Source: CALESS01 sp964405455
Lineage (GTDB): Bacteria > Chloroflexota > Anaerolineae > Anaerolineales > Anaerolineaceae
Reading direction: 5' to 3'
Assembly (NCBI GenBank): GCA_964405455.1
Contig: CAYOOA010000002.1
Coordinates: forward strand, 44,461-108,460
DNA: 64,000 bases
Within the stretch, counting starts at the first letter, position 1, and each line of letters opens with the position of its first letter. Shown one piece after another: positions 26,017 through 33,835 of the stretch. A program made the position numbers and the translations under genes. The notes beneath the pieces are model-generated. The model had not been told where the DNA came from, made no database searches, and saw only the letters and a program-made list of their open reading frames with translations.

Positions 26017-26024
26017 GGGGGATG
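25998..26024. promoter_or_regulatory. Inverted repeat around operon B -35 box
   Basis: The arms CATCCCCC (25998-26005) and GGGGGATG (26017-26024) are exact reverse complements and enclose the -35 hexamer TTGCCC. In operon A the -35 is also covered by a palindrome, but of different sequence. It could be an operator; it could also form a hairpin in any read-through RNA. Confidence 0.4.
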
Positions 26025-26046
26025 TTTTCGCGACTGTTCTGGAGGA

Positions 26047-26073
26047 AAACAATGGGCTTGCAACCCATCGTTT
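26047..26073 (-). terminator. Weak terminator after PH-domain gene
   Basis: On the minus strand AAACGATGGG, a 7-nt loop and CCCATTGTTT form a 10-bp stem with one mismatch, followed by TTCC. It lies 13 bp past the stop at 26086 and insulates the PH/hydroxylase pair from operon B. Confidence 0.4.
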
Positions 26074-26085
26074 CAAAGTTCAGAT

Positions 26086-26694
26086 CTATTGTGATTGCCC
26101 CCGTTGGACCGGATCGGATGAATAATCACCTGCCTCGCGCTGGGCCCTTAAAATAATCTCGTGCACCTGGCGCACATTGGGAATATTTTCAAAGGCGGTC
26201 ATACCCGGCATACCCATCCAGCCCATGCTGCGATATGCCTGGCCGTAGGGCGATGCCTGGCCAAATAAAATCGATCCGCTGCCGTTGCTGCGCACAGAGA
26301 GCAGGATTTCGGGCAAGGCGCGCAGGTTGATCGAACGCACGGAACGGTTGATCACCCCTTGCAGGATGAGCACCCGCTGGCTGGTGACGGCATAGACCAT
26401 CTTGCGCCGCTGGAAGGCATCCAGGATGAACCGCCCGCCAACCAGGAAAAGCCCAACCAGGAAAAAGGGTACGCCAAACAGGATGAAGAAAATTGGCGCA
26501 CCGGAACTGGCCGCGCCCCACATCCAGAAGATGACAAAACCCAGCCAGAAGATGCCAAACAACAGGCTGAACCAGTCCGAAACGCGCAGGATGATGCCAC
26601 GGTTCGGGCGCCCGCTCCACAGCAGGCGCTCGCCGGTTGTCAGTTCAAAGCGCAGCTCCTGGTCCAGGTCGGGAGGAAGAGGTTCCTGCAGCAT
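26086..26694 (-). CDS. Membrane protein with bacterial PH-like domain
   Basis: A 202-residue protein. The N-terminal LTTGERLLWSGRPNRGII leads into two adjacent membrane spans (about residues 43-90), then a YAVTSQRVLILQG motif typical of bacterial PH-like (bPH/YdbS-type, DUF304) domains, and a C terminus with GFGQASPYG-like glycine-rich text (here LFGQASPYGQAYRS). Function of such proteins is mostly unknown; they are membrane-associated. It follows the fatty-acid hydroxylase gene by only 3 bp, so the two are co-transcribed and the pair may act in membrane lipid composition or stress, an inference from proximity. Confidence 0.7.
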   Translation of the reverse strand: MLQEPLPPDLDQELRFELTTGERLLWSGRPNRGIILRVSDWFSLLFGIFWLGFVIFWMWGAASSGAPIFFILFGVPFFLVGLFLVGGRFILDAFQRRKMVYAVTSQRVLILQGVINRSVRSINLRALPEILLSVRSNGSGSILFGQASPYGQAYRSMGWMGMPGMTAFENIPNVRQVHEIILRAQREAGDYSSDPVQRGQSQ

Positions 26695-26697
26695 GGT

Positions 26698-27342
26698 TTA
26701 CTTGCCTTCCGCCGGCATGGTCTTGAAAACCATGTCCCACAATGGAGAGCTGACCCCGTAGCGGGCATCCGGCGTCTTGTAATGATGCTGCATATGGTAG
26801 CGCTTGATGAATTTTAAATACCCGTTGCGCATGGGGAAGTGATGGGTGGCGTAATGGGTCAGGTCATAAATCAAGTAGCCTACCAGGAAGCCGGCGAAGC
26901 TTGGATCAACCCAGTTCGGCAGCTTGAAGAGAACCGACCAAATCAGCAGGAACAGGCCGTAAAAAATGGCTGCCAACGGGATGGACACCACCGGCGGCAT
27001 CACCAGGCGCGTTTTGCACTGCGGTTGGGCGTGATGGACGCCATGGAAGAGGAAGGTGATGCGCTGCATCCGCGGGGTTTTGGCCGGGAAATGGAAGACA
27101 AAGCGGTGCAGGATGTACTCGGAAAAGGTCCATATGAACAAGCCCACCAGGAAGCCGGCCGGGATGTACCACGGAAAGGCACCCGCTGCAGCCTTAACGA
27201 TCGACCGAACGAGGAAAAAGACCGCCACCGGCAGCCAGATGACTACAATGGTGACCGGTGAGATATGGGAGAAGAATTCCAGGAAATCTGACTTGAACAA
27301 ACGGATGGGGGTGTCGCTGTGGTCAATCGGTGGATGTGCCAT
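26698..27342 (-). CDS. Fatty-acid hydroxylase / sterol desaturase family membrane enzyme
   Basis: A 214-residue integral membrane protein with about four spans and the di-iron histidine motifs of the superfamily: HRFVFH, HGVHH, HYATHH and HMQHH, in order. This spacing is closest to fatty acid 2-hydroxylase-like proteins, which hydroxylate acyl chains of membrane lipids using oxygen. ATG at 27342 has AAGGAGG eight bases upstream. It forms an operon with the PH-like protein gene. Oxygen dependence suggests that the organism meets oxygen at least occasionally. Substrate not determinable. Confidence 0.82.
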   Translation of the reverse strand: MAHPPIDHSDTPIRLFKSDFLEFFSHISPVTIVVIWLPVAVFFLVRSIVKAAAGAFPWYIPAGFLVGLFIWTFSEYILHRFVFHFPAKTPRMQRITFLFHGVHHAQPQCKTRLVMPPVVSIPLAAIFYGLFLLIWSVLFKLPNWVDPSFAGFLVGYLIYDLTHYATHHFPMRNGYLKFIKRYHMQHHYKTPDARYGVSSPLWDMVFKTMPAEGK

Positions 27343-27797
27343 AAATTAAGCCTCCTTGGAAAAACCTGCAAAAAAATTTGTGTTCCGCCTGTGTTCATCC
27401 CCTGCAAGCGATCTTCGAGAAATTATATCAGATATGGAGAAAATGCAATTCAACCCATGCGGTTTCCATTGTGCAAATAAAAAACATACGAAAATCTATA
27501 AATTGGTTACAATCAATCACTTGTCATACAATTTAAACATCCCTATAATATTCACATTGATTATTATTCTTGGATAATGAACCAGGAGTGGGGCAGGTTC
27601 TCATCCAACCAGCGTTCGCCCAAGCTGAACCACCTCCGCTGCTTTTTTGAAAGGTTAACTAACATGAAGGAGAGTGCGACAGACAAATCCCCATTTTCAC
27701 ATCAACTGGTTCCTGGCATGAGCAGACCGTATAGTCCACTCTTCCAGCCATCGGATTTATCCAGCACTTATTCGCCGGTCTGAGAAAAAAACATCCT
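27343..27797. other. Divergent intergenic region with long untranslated leader
   Basis: A 455-bp region between the hydroxylase gene (leftward) and the nucleoside importer operon (rightward). The left 200 bp are AT-rich and contain the rightward promoter at 27521-27549. The remaining roughly 240 nt would be transcribed as a leader. A short frame in it (27577-27783) lacks a ribosome-binding site and recognisable product. Partially complementary G-rich and C-rich segments followed by six T at about 27645 could form a weak attenuator. I see no purine riboswitch consensus. Confidence 0.5.
27521..27549 (+). promoter_or_regulatory. Sigma-70 promoter of the nucleoside importer operon
   Basis: TTGTCA at 27521-27526, a 17-bp spacer and a perfect TATAAT at 27544-27549, in an AT-rich setting. 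It points to the permease gene starting at 27798, leaving a leader of about 240 nt. Confidence 0.7.
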
Positions 27798-28955
27798 ATG
27801 AGTTCTGACCGCTCCATCTCCCCGCGCAAGGTATCCCCAAAAATTGATTTTCGCAATCTGCCCTATGGCATCATTATGCCGATCCTGGCTGTACTGATCG
27901 CCCTGGTCCTGGGGGCGGTCATCCTTATCCTGCTAAAAGTCAATCCATTCACAGCCTACGCCTCCATGATTGGCGGTGCCTTTGGCAGCGTGTCCGGGTT
28001 GACCCAGGCCCTGGTAAAAGCCACGCCGCTCCTGCTGGTGGGGCTTGGAATCTGTATCGCATTCCGCGCCAGCGTGATCAACATTGGCGCCGAGGGGCAA
28101 ATCATCCTTGGAGCGGTCATGGGAACCTGGTTTGCCCTGACCTTCAAAACCTGGCCGGGCTGGCTGCTCATCCCCACCACCATCCTGGCTGGTTTCCTGG
28201 CCGGCGCAGCCTGGGGTTTTATCCCCGGTTTGCTTAAGGCACGCCTGAACGTGAACGAGATCCTCAGCACGGTGATGATGAACGCCATTGCGCTGCAATT
28301 GATGAACCTGCTCATCCGCGGTCCGCTGATAGACCAGGCCGGCATCACCGCAGGAACCTACCTGGCCCAATCGGAGCGCCTACCGCAACAAGTCTGGCTG
28401 GCCCGCCTGGTGCCTCAAACCCTGCTGCATACCGGCATCATCATTGCGGTCGTCCTGGCCGTGGTGGTGTATATCTTCCTCTGGCGCACCACCATCGGCT
28501 ATCGCATCCGGGCCGTCGGCTTGAACCCGGATGCCGCCCGCTATGCCGGGATCAGCGTGCCGTTTTACCAGATGCTTTCGCTCACCCTGGCCGGTGGATT
28601 TGCCGGCCTGGCCGGTGTGATCGAGGTGATCGGCGTTCAGCACCGCCTGCTGGACGGTATCACCAGCGGCTACGGCTTCTCCGGCATTGTGGCCGCCCTG
28701 TTTGGAGGCTTACACCCGCTCGGTCTCATCCCGGCTTCGGTATTGTTTGGCGGTCTGCTGGTCGGTGCGGATAAGATGCAACGGGCAGTCCAGATTCCTT
28801 CCGCCTTGATTAATGTCATCCTCGGCCTGATCGTGTTGTTGGTGGTCGGCTCCATGTACGCCTCAAAGAAGCTGGCCGCCCGGCAAATGATGGGGAAAAC
28901 CAGGTCAACAACCGTCCAAACGGATGCTGAAAAACAACCGGAGGTGCAGAAATGA
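27798..28955 (+). CDS. ABC importer permease, nucleoside type (NupP/YufP-like)
   Basis: A 385-residue polytopic protein of the BPD_transp_2 class with about ten spans. GICIAFRASVINIGAEGQIILGAV, LNVNEILSTVMMNAIA and the C-terminal GYGFSGIVAALFGGLHPLG block are characteristic of the first permease in BMP-dependent nucleoside/simple-sugar importers. It overlaps the second permease gene by 4 bp. ATG at 27798 has only a weak upstream GAG. With the following three genes it forms a complete importer for nucleosides or related purine compounds. Confidence 0.88.
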   Translation: MSSDRSISPRKVSPKIDFRNLPYGIIMPILAVLIALVLGAVILILLKVNPFTAYASMIGGAFGSVSGLTQALVKATPLLLVGLGICIAFRASVINIGAEGQIILGAVMGTWFALTFKTWPGWLLIPTTILAGFLAGAAWGFIPGLLKARLNVNEILSTVMMNAIALQLMNLLIRGPLIDQAGITAGTYLAQSERLPQQVWLARLVPQTLLHTGIIIAVVLAVVVYIFLWRTTIGYRIRAVGLNPDAARYAGISVPFYQMLSLTLAGGFAGLAGVIEVIGVQHRLLDGITSGYGFSGIVAALFGGLHPLGLIPASVLFGGLLVGADKMQRAVQIPSALINVILGLIVLLVVGSMYASKKLAARQMMGKTRSTTVQTDAEKQPEVQK

Positions 28956-29899
28956 GCGAAATCCTGCCCATCTCGGTGATCATCGGCATCCTGGCCTCAG
29001 CCATTCGCCTGGCTACCCCCTACCTGTATGCTTCCATTGGAGAGGCCTTTGCCCAGACTTCCGGCGTGGTGAACCTGGGCGTGGATGGCATCATGCTGGT
29101 CGGTGCCTTTGCCGGGTTTTACCTCACCCTGACCACCGGCAATCCCTGGCTGGGCCTGCTGGCCGCAGCCATCGCCGGTTTACTGATGGGCCTGCTCATG
29201 TCCCTCATCTCCGTCACTCTCAAGGCGGAGCAGGGTATCAGCGGCATCGGCCTGTATATGTTTGGCCTGGGACTTTCTTCCCTGCTCTTCAAGTTGCTGG
29301 TCGGAACGGTCAAAACCGTGAGCGGCTTCCCGCCGGTTGAAATCCCCTACCTGAGCAAAATCCCCGTTGTGGGGCAAATCTTCTTCAACCAGAGCCTGCT
29401 GGTCTATGCTGCCTTCCTGCTGGTGCCCCTGGCCTGGTGGGTGCTGGATAAAACCACCCTCGGCCTGAAGATCAAGGCCGTGGGCCAGAACCCGGCCGCT
29501 GCTGACTCCCTGGGAGTGAACGTGAATGGCATTCGCTATTTCAGTGTTTGCCTGGGTGCCATGCTGGCCGGAATTGCCGGCGCGTCCCTGTCCCTGTCCA
29601 TGGTCAACCTGTTCCAGGAAAACCTGACGGCCGGGCAGGGTTTCATTGCTGTGGCCCTGGTCTATTTCGGCGGCTGGCGCCCGCTGGGCATCCTGGGCGG
29701 AGCATTGCTTTTCAGCTCGGTCAACGCCCTCCAACTTTGGATGCAGGTGCTTGGCACCAAGATATTTGGCCTGGACTTGAAATCGGAAATCATGGTCATG
29801 CTGCCCTACCTGCTGACCATCATCGCCCTGGCGGTGGCGGTCAACCGGGCCCGGCAACCCGCTGCGCTTAACCGACCTTTTGATCGGAGCGAAAACTAA
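28952..29899 (+). CDS. ABC importer permease, nucleoside type (NupQ/YufQ-like)
   Basis: A 315-residue polytopic protein, second permease of the importer. AIRLATPYLYASIGEAFAQ, SGVVNLGVDGIMLVGAF and LTAGQGFIAVALVYFGGWRP are typical of this subunit. ATG at 28952 overlaps the upstream stop and has GGAGGTG five bases upstream. It heterodimerises with the product of the previous gene to form the channel. The lipoprotein gene follows 31 bp downstream. Confidence 0.88.
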   Translation: MSEILPISVIIGILASAIRLATPYLYASIGEAFAQTSGVVNLGVDGIMLVGAFAGFYLTLTTGNPWLGLLAAAIAGLLMGLLMSLISVTLKAEQGISGIGLYMFGLGLSSLLFKLLVGTVKTVSGFPPVEIPYLSKIPVVGQIFFNQSLLVYAAFLLVPLAWWVLDKTTLGLKIKAVGQNPAAADSLGVNVNGIRYFSVCLGAMLAGIAGASLSLSMVNLFQENLTAGQGFIAVALVYFGGWRPLGILGGALLFSSVNALQLWMQVLGTKIFGLDLKSEIMVMLPYLLTIIALAVAVNRARQPAALNRPFDRSEN

Positions 29900-29930
29900 A
29901 CCCGTATCCAAACCAACCAAGGAGAAATAG

Positions 29931-30935
29931 ATGAGAACCAAACGTGCGTTACTTGTCGTAGTGCAACTTGCACTGGTCGCCGTCTTGCTGCTGAGTGCCT
30001 GCACCACGCCCGCCACCCAGGCGCCCGCCAAGGCGATCCGCGTGGCAGTGGTCATGCCCTCGGCCATCACCGATATGGCCTTCAGCCAGTCAATGTACCA
30101 GGCCCTCAAGGCTGTCCAGACCGAGATGGGCGGCGAAGCAGCCCTGGAGATCAAGTATTCCGAGAACATGTTCAATGTTCCGGATGCCGCGGCAGCCATC
30201 CGCGACTACGCCAGCCAGGGCTTTGATATCGTCATTGCCCACGGCTCGCAATACGGCTCCTCCGTCCAGGAAATCGCCCCCGATTTCCCGAAAATCACCT
30301 TTGCCTGGGGCACGGATGTCAACACCTTCGGCATGGCGAACGTCTACGCCTACACCGCCGCTGCTGAAGAAGGCGGCTATGTCAACGGCGTGATGGCCGG
30401 CATGCTGACCAAGAGCGGCACCATCGGCGTGACTGGCCCGGTGGAAGTGGGCGATGCCAAGACCTACATCGACGGCTTTACCCAGGGTGTGGCTGCGGTC
30501 AACCCCACCGCCACGGTTGCCAAGACCTGGACCGGGTCGTTCTCCGATGTAGCCCTGATGACCGAAGCGGCCAAGACACACATCGCTGCCGGTGCTGACA
30601 TCCTGACGGGCTCCTCCCAGTCGGTGGTCGGCTCCATCGGTGCCGCCAAGGAAGCCGGCAACGTGCTCTGGTTTGGTACGCAGTCTGAACAAACCTCCCT
30701 GGCCCCCACACTGGTGGTCGCCAGCCAGGTGTACGACTGGACCGGCATGCTCAAGGAAATCATTGCCAGCCGGGCCAAGGGTGTGCTGGGTGGAACCGCC
30801 TACAAACTTCAGCTCAATAATGGCGGCTTGAAGATCGTCTACAACTCCGGGTATGCCCTGCCGGCGGATGTTAAGGCTGCGGCTGATAAAGCCATCGCCG
30901 ATATCAAGAGCGGTGCCGTTACCGTTCAACCGTAA
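29931..30935 (+). CDS. BMP-family nucleoside-binding lipoprotein
   Basis: A 334-residue secreted lipoprotein. The signal peptide ends in LLLSAC, a lipobox with the lipidated cysteine at about residue 25, followed by a TTPATQAPAK linker. The mature part is a type I periplasmic-binding fold of the BMP/PnrA/Med family (FDIVIAHGSQYG, GGYVNGVMAGML), which binds nucleosides or purine analogues. ATG at 29931 has AAGGAG six bases upstream. It is followed by a strong intercistronic stem-loop that may keep this subunit in excess over the membrane parts. Confidence 0.88.
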   Translation: MRTKRALLVVVQLALVAVLLLSACTTPATQAPAKAIRVAVVMPSAITDMAFSQSMYQALKAVQTEMGGEAALEIKYSENMFNVPDAAAAIRDYASQGFDIVIAHGSQYGSSVQEIAPDFPKITFAWGTDVNTFGMANVYAYTAAAEEGGYVNGVMAGMLTKSGTIGVTGPVEVGDAKTYIDGFTQGVAAVNPTATVAKTWTGSFSDVALMTEAAKTHIAAGADILTGSSQSVVGSIGAAKEAGNVLWFGTQSEQTSLAPTLVVASQVYDWTGMLKEIIASRAKGVLGGTAYKLQLNNGGLKIVYNSGYALPADVKAAADKAIADIKSGAVTVQP

Positions 30936-30950
30936 TCCATTTCAACTCTG

Positions 30951-30981
30951 CTGGATGCGGCGGTAAAGCCGCCGCATCCAG
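30951..30981 (+). ncRNA. Intercistronic stem-loop after the BMP lipoprotein gene
   Basis: A perfect 13-bp GC-rich stem (30951-30963 with 30969-30981) with the loop TAAAG, without a following U-run. The position 15 bp past the stop of the binding-protein gene and before the ATPase gene fits an RNA-stabilising or partially terminating element that sets subunit ratios. Confidence 0.65.
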
Positions 30982-30998
30982 CCAAAACGGTTGGAGCC

Positions 30999-32549
30999 AT
31001 GCAAAATTCCTCCCCAACACCCGTCAAAGGCATTCAGAACGTAACCATGTGCGATATTGTCAAACGCTTCCCCGGCGTTTTGGCAAATGATAAAGTTTGC
31101 TTTGATGTGCACGCGGGAGAGGTGCATGCCCTGCTCGGTGAAAACGGTGCCGGGAAAACCACCCTGATGCGCCAGTTGTACGGCCTGTACCGCCCGGACG
31201 AAGGTGAAATCATCATTGACGGCGTAACCCAGGTCTTCAAATCCCCGGCAGATGCCATTCGTGCCGGGATCGGCATGATTCACCAGCATTTCATGCTGGT
31301 GCCCACCCTGACGGTAGCCGAAAATGTTGCCCTGGGGTTGAAATCCTCGCGCGGCCCCCTGCTGGACCTGGATAAAGTCTCCATACGGATTAAGGAATTA
31401 AGCGCACTTTACGGCCTCAAGGTGGACCCAACCGCCTATGTCTGGCAGCTTTCCGTGGGCGAGCAGCAGCGGGTGGAAATCATCAAAGCGCTCTACCGCG
31501 GGGCTGGATTGATCATCCTGGATGAACCCACCGCCGTGCTCACCCCCCAGGAAGTGGACGACCTGTTTGTCACCCTTAAACGCATGGTAAGTGAAGGACA
31601 CGCCCTCATCTTCATCTCCCACAAACTGCACGAAGTGCAGGCCATCAGCAACCGCGTGACCGTGCTGCGCGATGGGCGGGTGATCGGAACACGCAATACG
31701 GCCGAGGTCAGCCGGGATGAACTGGTGAAGATGATGGTCGGCCGCGAAGTCAAGCCGCTGGTGCCGCAACCGCACGCTGCCGGCAGCGTGAGCCTGAAGA
31801 TTGAAGGTCTGCACGCCATGGGCGACCGCGGGGTGGAAGCCCTGCGCGGTGTGGACCTGGAAGTGCACGCCGGCGAAATTATCGGGCTGGCAGGCGTCTC
31901 AGGCAACGGCCAGCGCGAACTGGCCCAATGCCTGGCCGGCCTGCGCAAGGTGACCTCCGGGCGTATCTTCATTAACACTCAAGAGATCACATACGCATCC
32001 CTGACTGCCCGGATTGCCGCCGGGCAGGCCTACATCCCCGAAGAGCGTATGCGCGATGGAGCTGTCCGTGATTTCTCGGTGCAGGAAAACGTCTTCCTGC
32101 ACGAGCATGCCGATGCGGCCTTCACCCACGGTATTTTCCTCGATCTGCCCGCCTGGGACCGGCATGCCGCCGACCTGGTGCAACAATTCGCCGTCAAGAC
32201 GCCCAGCCTGAAGACGCCCATCAAGAATTTATCCGGGGGCAACATTCAAAAGTTGATCATGGCTCGCGAACTTTCCCGCAAGCCGAAGATCCTGATTGCC
32301 GCCCAACCCACCCGCGGCGTGGATATCGGAGCCACCGAATACATCCATAAGCGCCTGCTCGAGCAGCGCGAACTGGGCACCGCCATCCTGCTCATTTCCG
32401 AAGATCTCGACGAAATCCGCAGCCTTTCGGACCGGATTGCCGTCATTTACGAAGGGCGCATCATCGGCATTGTGGAGCGCAACCAGGCCACGGTGGAACA
32501 GATCGGTCTAATGATGGCCGGTATTCCACTGCAAGAAAACCCGGCCTAG
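30999..32549 (+). CDS. ABC importer ATPase, nucleoside type, duplicated domain (NupO/YufO-like)
   Basis: A 516-residue protein with two ABC domains. The first has Walker A GENGAGKTT, signature LSVGEQQR and Walker B LIILDEPTAVLTPQE. The second has a degenerate Walker A region GVSGNGQREL, signature LSGGNIQK and an altered Walker B (KILIAAQPTRGVD). This asymmetry is normal for the sugar/nucleoside family. Unlike the usual Bacillus order, in which the ATPase gene precedes the permease genes, the ATPase here is last. It completes the importer. The gene ends 18 bp before the convergent flavoprotein gene, with no terminator in between. Confidence 0.9.
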   Translation: MQNSSPTPVKGIQNVTMCDIVKRFPGVLANDKVCFDVHAGEVHALLGENGAGKTTLMRQLYGLYRPDEGEIIIDGVTQVFKSPADAIRAGIGMIHQHFMLVPTLTVAENVALGLKSSRGPLLDLDKVSIRIKELSALYGLKVDPTAYVWQLSVGEQQRVEIIKALYRGAGLIILDEPTAVLTPQEVDDLFVTLKRMVSEGHALIFISHKLHEVQAISNRVTVLRDGRVIGTRNTAEVSRDELVKMMVGREVKPLVPQPHAAGSVSLKIEGLHAMGDRGVEALRGVDLEVHAGEIIGLAGVSGNGQRELAQCLAGLRKVTSGRIFINTQEITYASLTARIAAGQAYIPEERMRDGAVRDFSVQENVFLHEHADAAFTHGIFLDLPAWDRHAADLVQQFAVKTPSLKTPIKNLSGGNIQKLIMARELSRKPKILIAAQPTRGVDIGATEYIHKRLLEQRELGTAILLISEDLDEIRSLSDRIAVIYEGRIIGIVERNQATVEQIGLMMAGIPLQENPA

Positions 32550-32567
32550 ACCTTCCCCTGTCTGAAG

Positions 32568-33797
32568 TTAAATTTCCCCCATCGCCCGCCCGGCGTGCCA
32601 GGCGGTCGTCCAGGCAGCCTGGAAGTTAAAGCCACCGGTCAGGCCGTCAATATCCAGGATCTCCCCGGCAAAGTACAAACCGGCTACTTTGCGGCTTTCC
32701 ATTGTACGGAAATCCACCTCATCCAGGTCCACCCCCCCGCAAGTCACAAATTCCTCTTTGAATTCTCCTTTGCCCGTGATTTGCAGTGGACAATCCAGCA
32801 GGTCGGTCTCTATCCGCTCCAACTGTTCCTTCTCGGCATCGCCCCAGTGTTCGTTTGGCCGGATGCCCGCCACCCAGGCCAGGCGTTCCCACAGGCGCAG
32901 CGGAATTTCCGCGAAAGGCGAGGTTTGAAACATCGGCTGGCGGCCTTTCTCCGCCCGCATGCGCTGGAAGACTGCCTTCACCTTCTCTGAATTGGAATCC
33001 CCCAGCCAGCCCAGGCGCAACTCGGCCTGGTAATCCTGCTCATGTAGAAAACGCGCTCCCCAGGCAGACAGCCGCAGCACGGCCGGGCCGCTCAATCCCC
33101 AATGGGTAATGAGCAGCGGCCCTTTTTGCTCCAGCTTGGCTGTCGGCAGGCGCAGGCGGGCGTTCGGAACGGAAATCCCGGCCAACCCTTTAATGCGTTC
33201 ATCCTCGATCTTGAAGGTGAACAGGGATGGAACCGGCTCATTGATTTTATGTCCCAGCCGGCGGGCCAGTTCATAGCCCGGGCGCGCCCCGCCGGTTGCC
33301 AGCAACACTTGGCGGGCATCCCATTTTTCACCATTTGCCAGGCTGATCGAAAAACCAATCCCGGCCGGAACAATTTCGGTTACCCCGCTTAACAGGTGAA
33401 TTTCCACCCCCAGATCCTTGGCCTGGGCGAGAAAGCAATCCATGATGGTCCGGGAGGAGTCGCTTTGGGGAAACATGCGCCCATCCGGTTCAGTTTTCAA
33501 GGAAACGCCACGGGCGGAAAACCAGTCCACCATCTGCTGCGGGCCAAAGCGGGTGAACGGTCCGCGCAGTGCCTTGCCCCCGCGCGGATAAAACGCCACC
33601 AGCCTGACCGGTTCAAAGGTGGCATTGGTGACATTGCAGCGCCCTCCGCCGCTGACGGCCACCTTGCCCAACGGCGCGGCCGCCCGCTCCAGGACAACGA
33701 TACGCCTGCCAGGGAACTGCTCCGCACATACAAGGCTGGCAAAAATTCCAGCCGCCCCTCCGCCAATGATGACAATATCTGCTCTCAAATCAGGCAT
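32568..33797 (-). CDS. BaiN/HI0933-family flavoprotein
   Basis: A FAD protein of about 409 residues. IVIIGGGAAGIFASLVCAE binds the ADP of FAD. KVAVSGGGRCNVTN is the family signature, and GLTGGFNFQAAWTTAWHAG is the C-terminal FAD-contacting segment. The HI0933/BaiN family is poorly characterised; one member was linked to bile-acid reduction. ATG at 33797 is chosen because GGAG lies five bases upstream; an upstream start at 33833 would add 12 hydrophobic residues before it. It lies 38 bp after the nSTAND gene on the same strand and may share its transcript. Physiological substrate unknown. Confidence 0.82.
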   Translation of the reverse strand: MPDLRADIVIIGGGAAGIFASLVCAEQFPGRRIVVLERAAAPLGKVAVSGGGRCNVTNATFEPVRLVAFYPRGGKALRGPFTRFGPQQMVDWFSARGVSLKTEPDGRMFPQSDSSRTIMDCFLAQAKDLGVEIHLLSGVTEIVPAGIGFSISLANGEKWDARQVLLATGGARPGYELARRLGHKINEPVPSLFTFKIEDERIKGLAGISVPNARLRLPTAKLEQKGPLLITHWGLSGPAVLRLSAWGARFLHEQDYQAELRLGWLGDSNSEKVKAVFQRMRAEKGRQPMFQTSPFAEIPLRLWERLAWVAGIRPNEHWGDAEKEQLERIETDLLDCPLQITGKGEFKEEFVTCGGVDLDEVDFRTMESRKVAGLYFAGEILDIDGLTGGFNFQAAWTTAWHAGRAMGEI

Positions 33798-33835
33798 TTC
33801 TGCTCCAATGATAAAGATTACCTTCTTTTTCAACC

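Noticed and set aside
27577..27783. A 68-codon frame in the leader of the nucleoside importer
   Set aside because: No ribosome-binding site, no recognisable features, and it lies just after the predicted promoter; best treated as leader RNA.
27550..27797. Purine riboswitch in the importer leader
   Set aside because: The conserved core of the purine riboswitch (three-way junction bases and the two interacting loops) could not be found.
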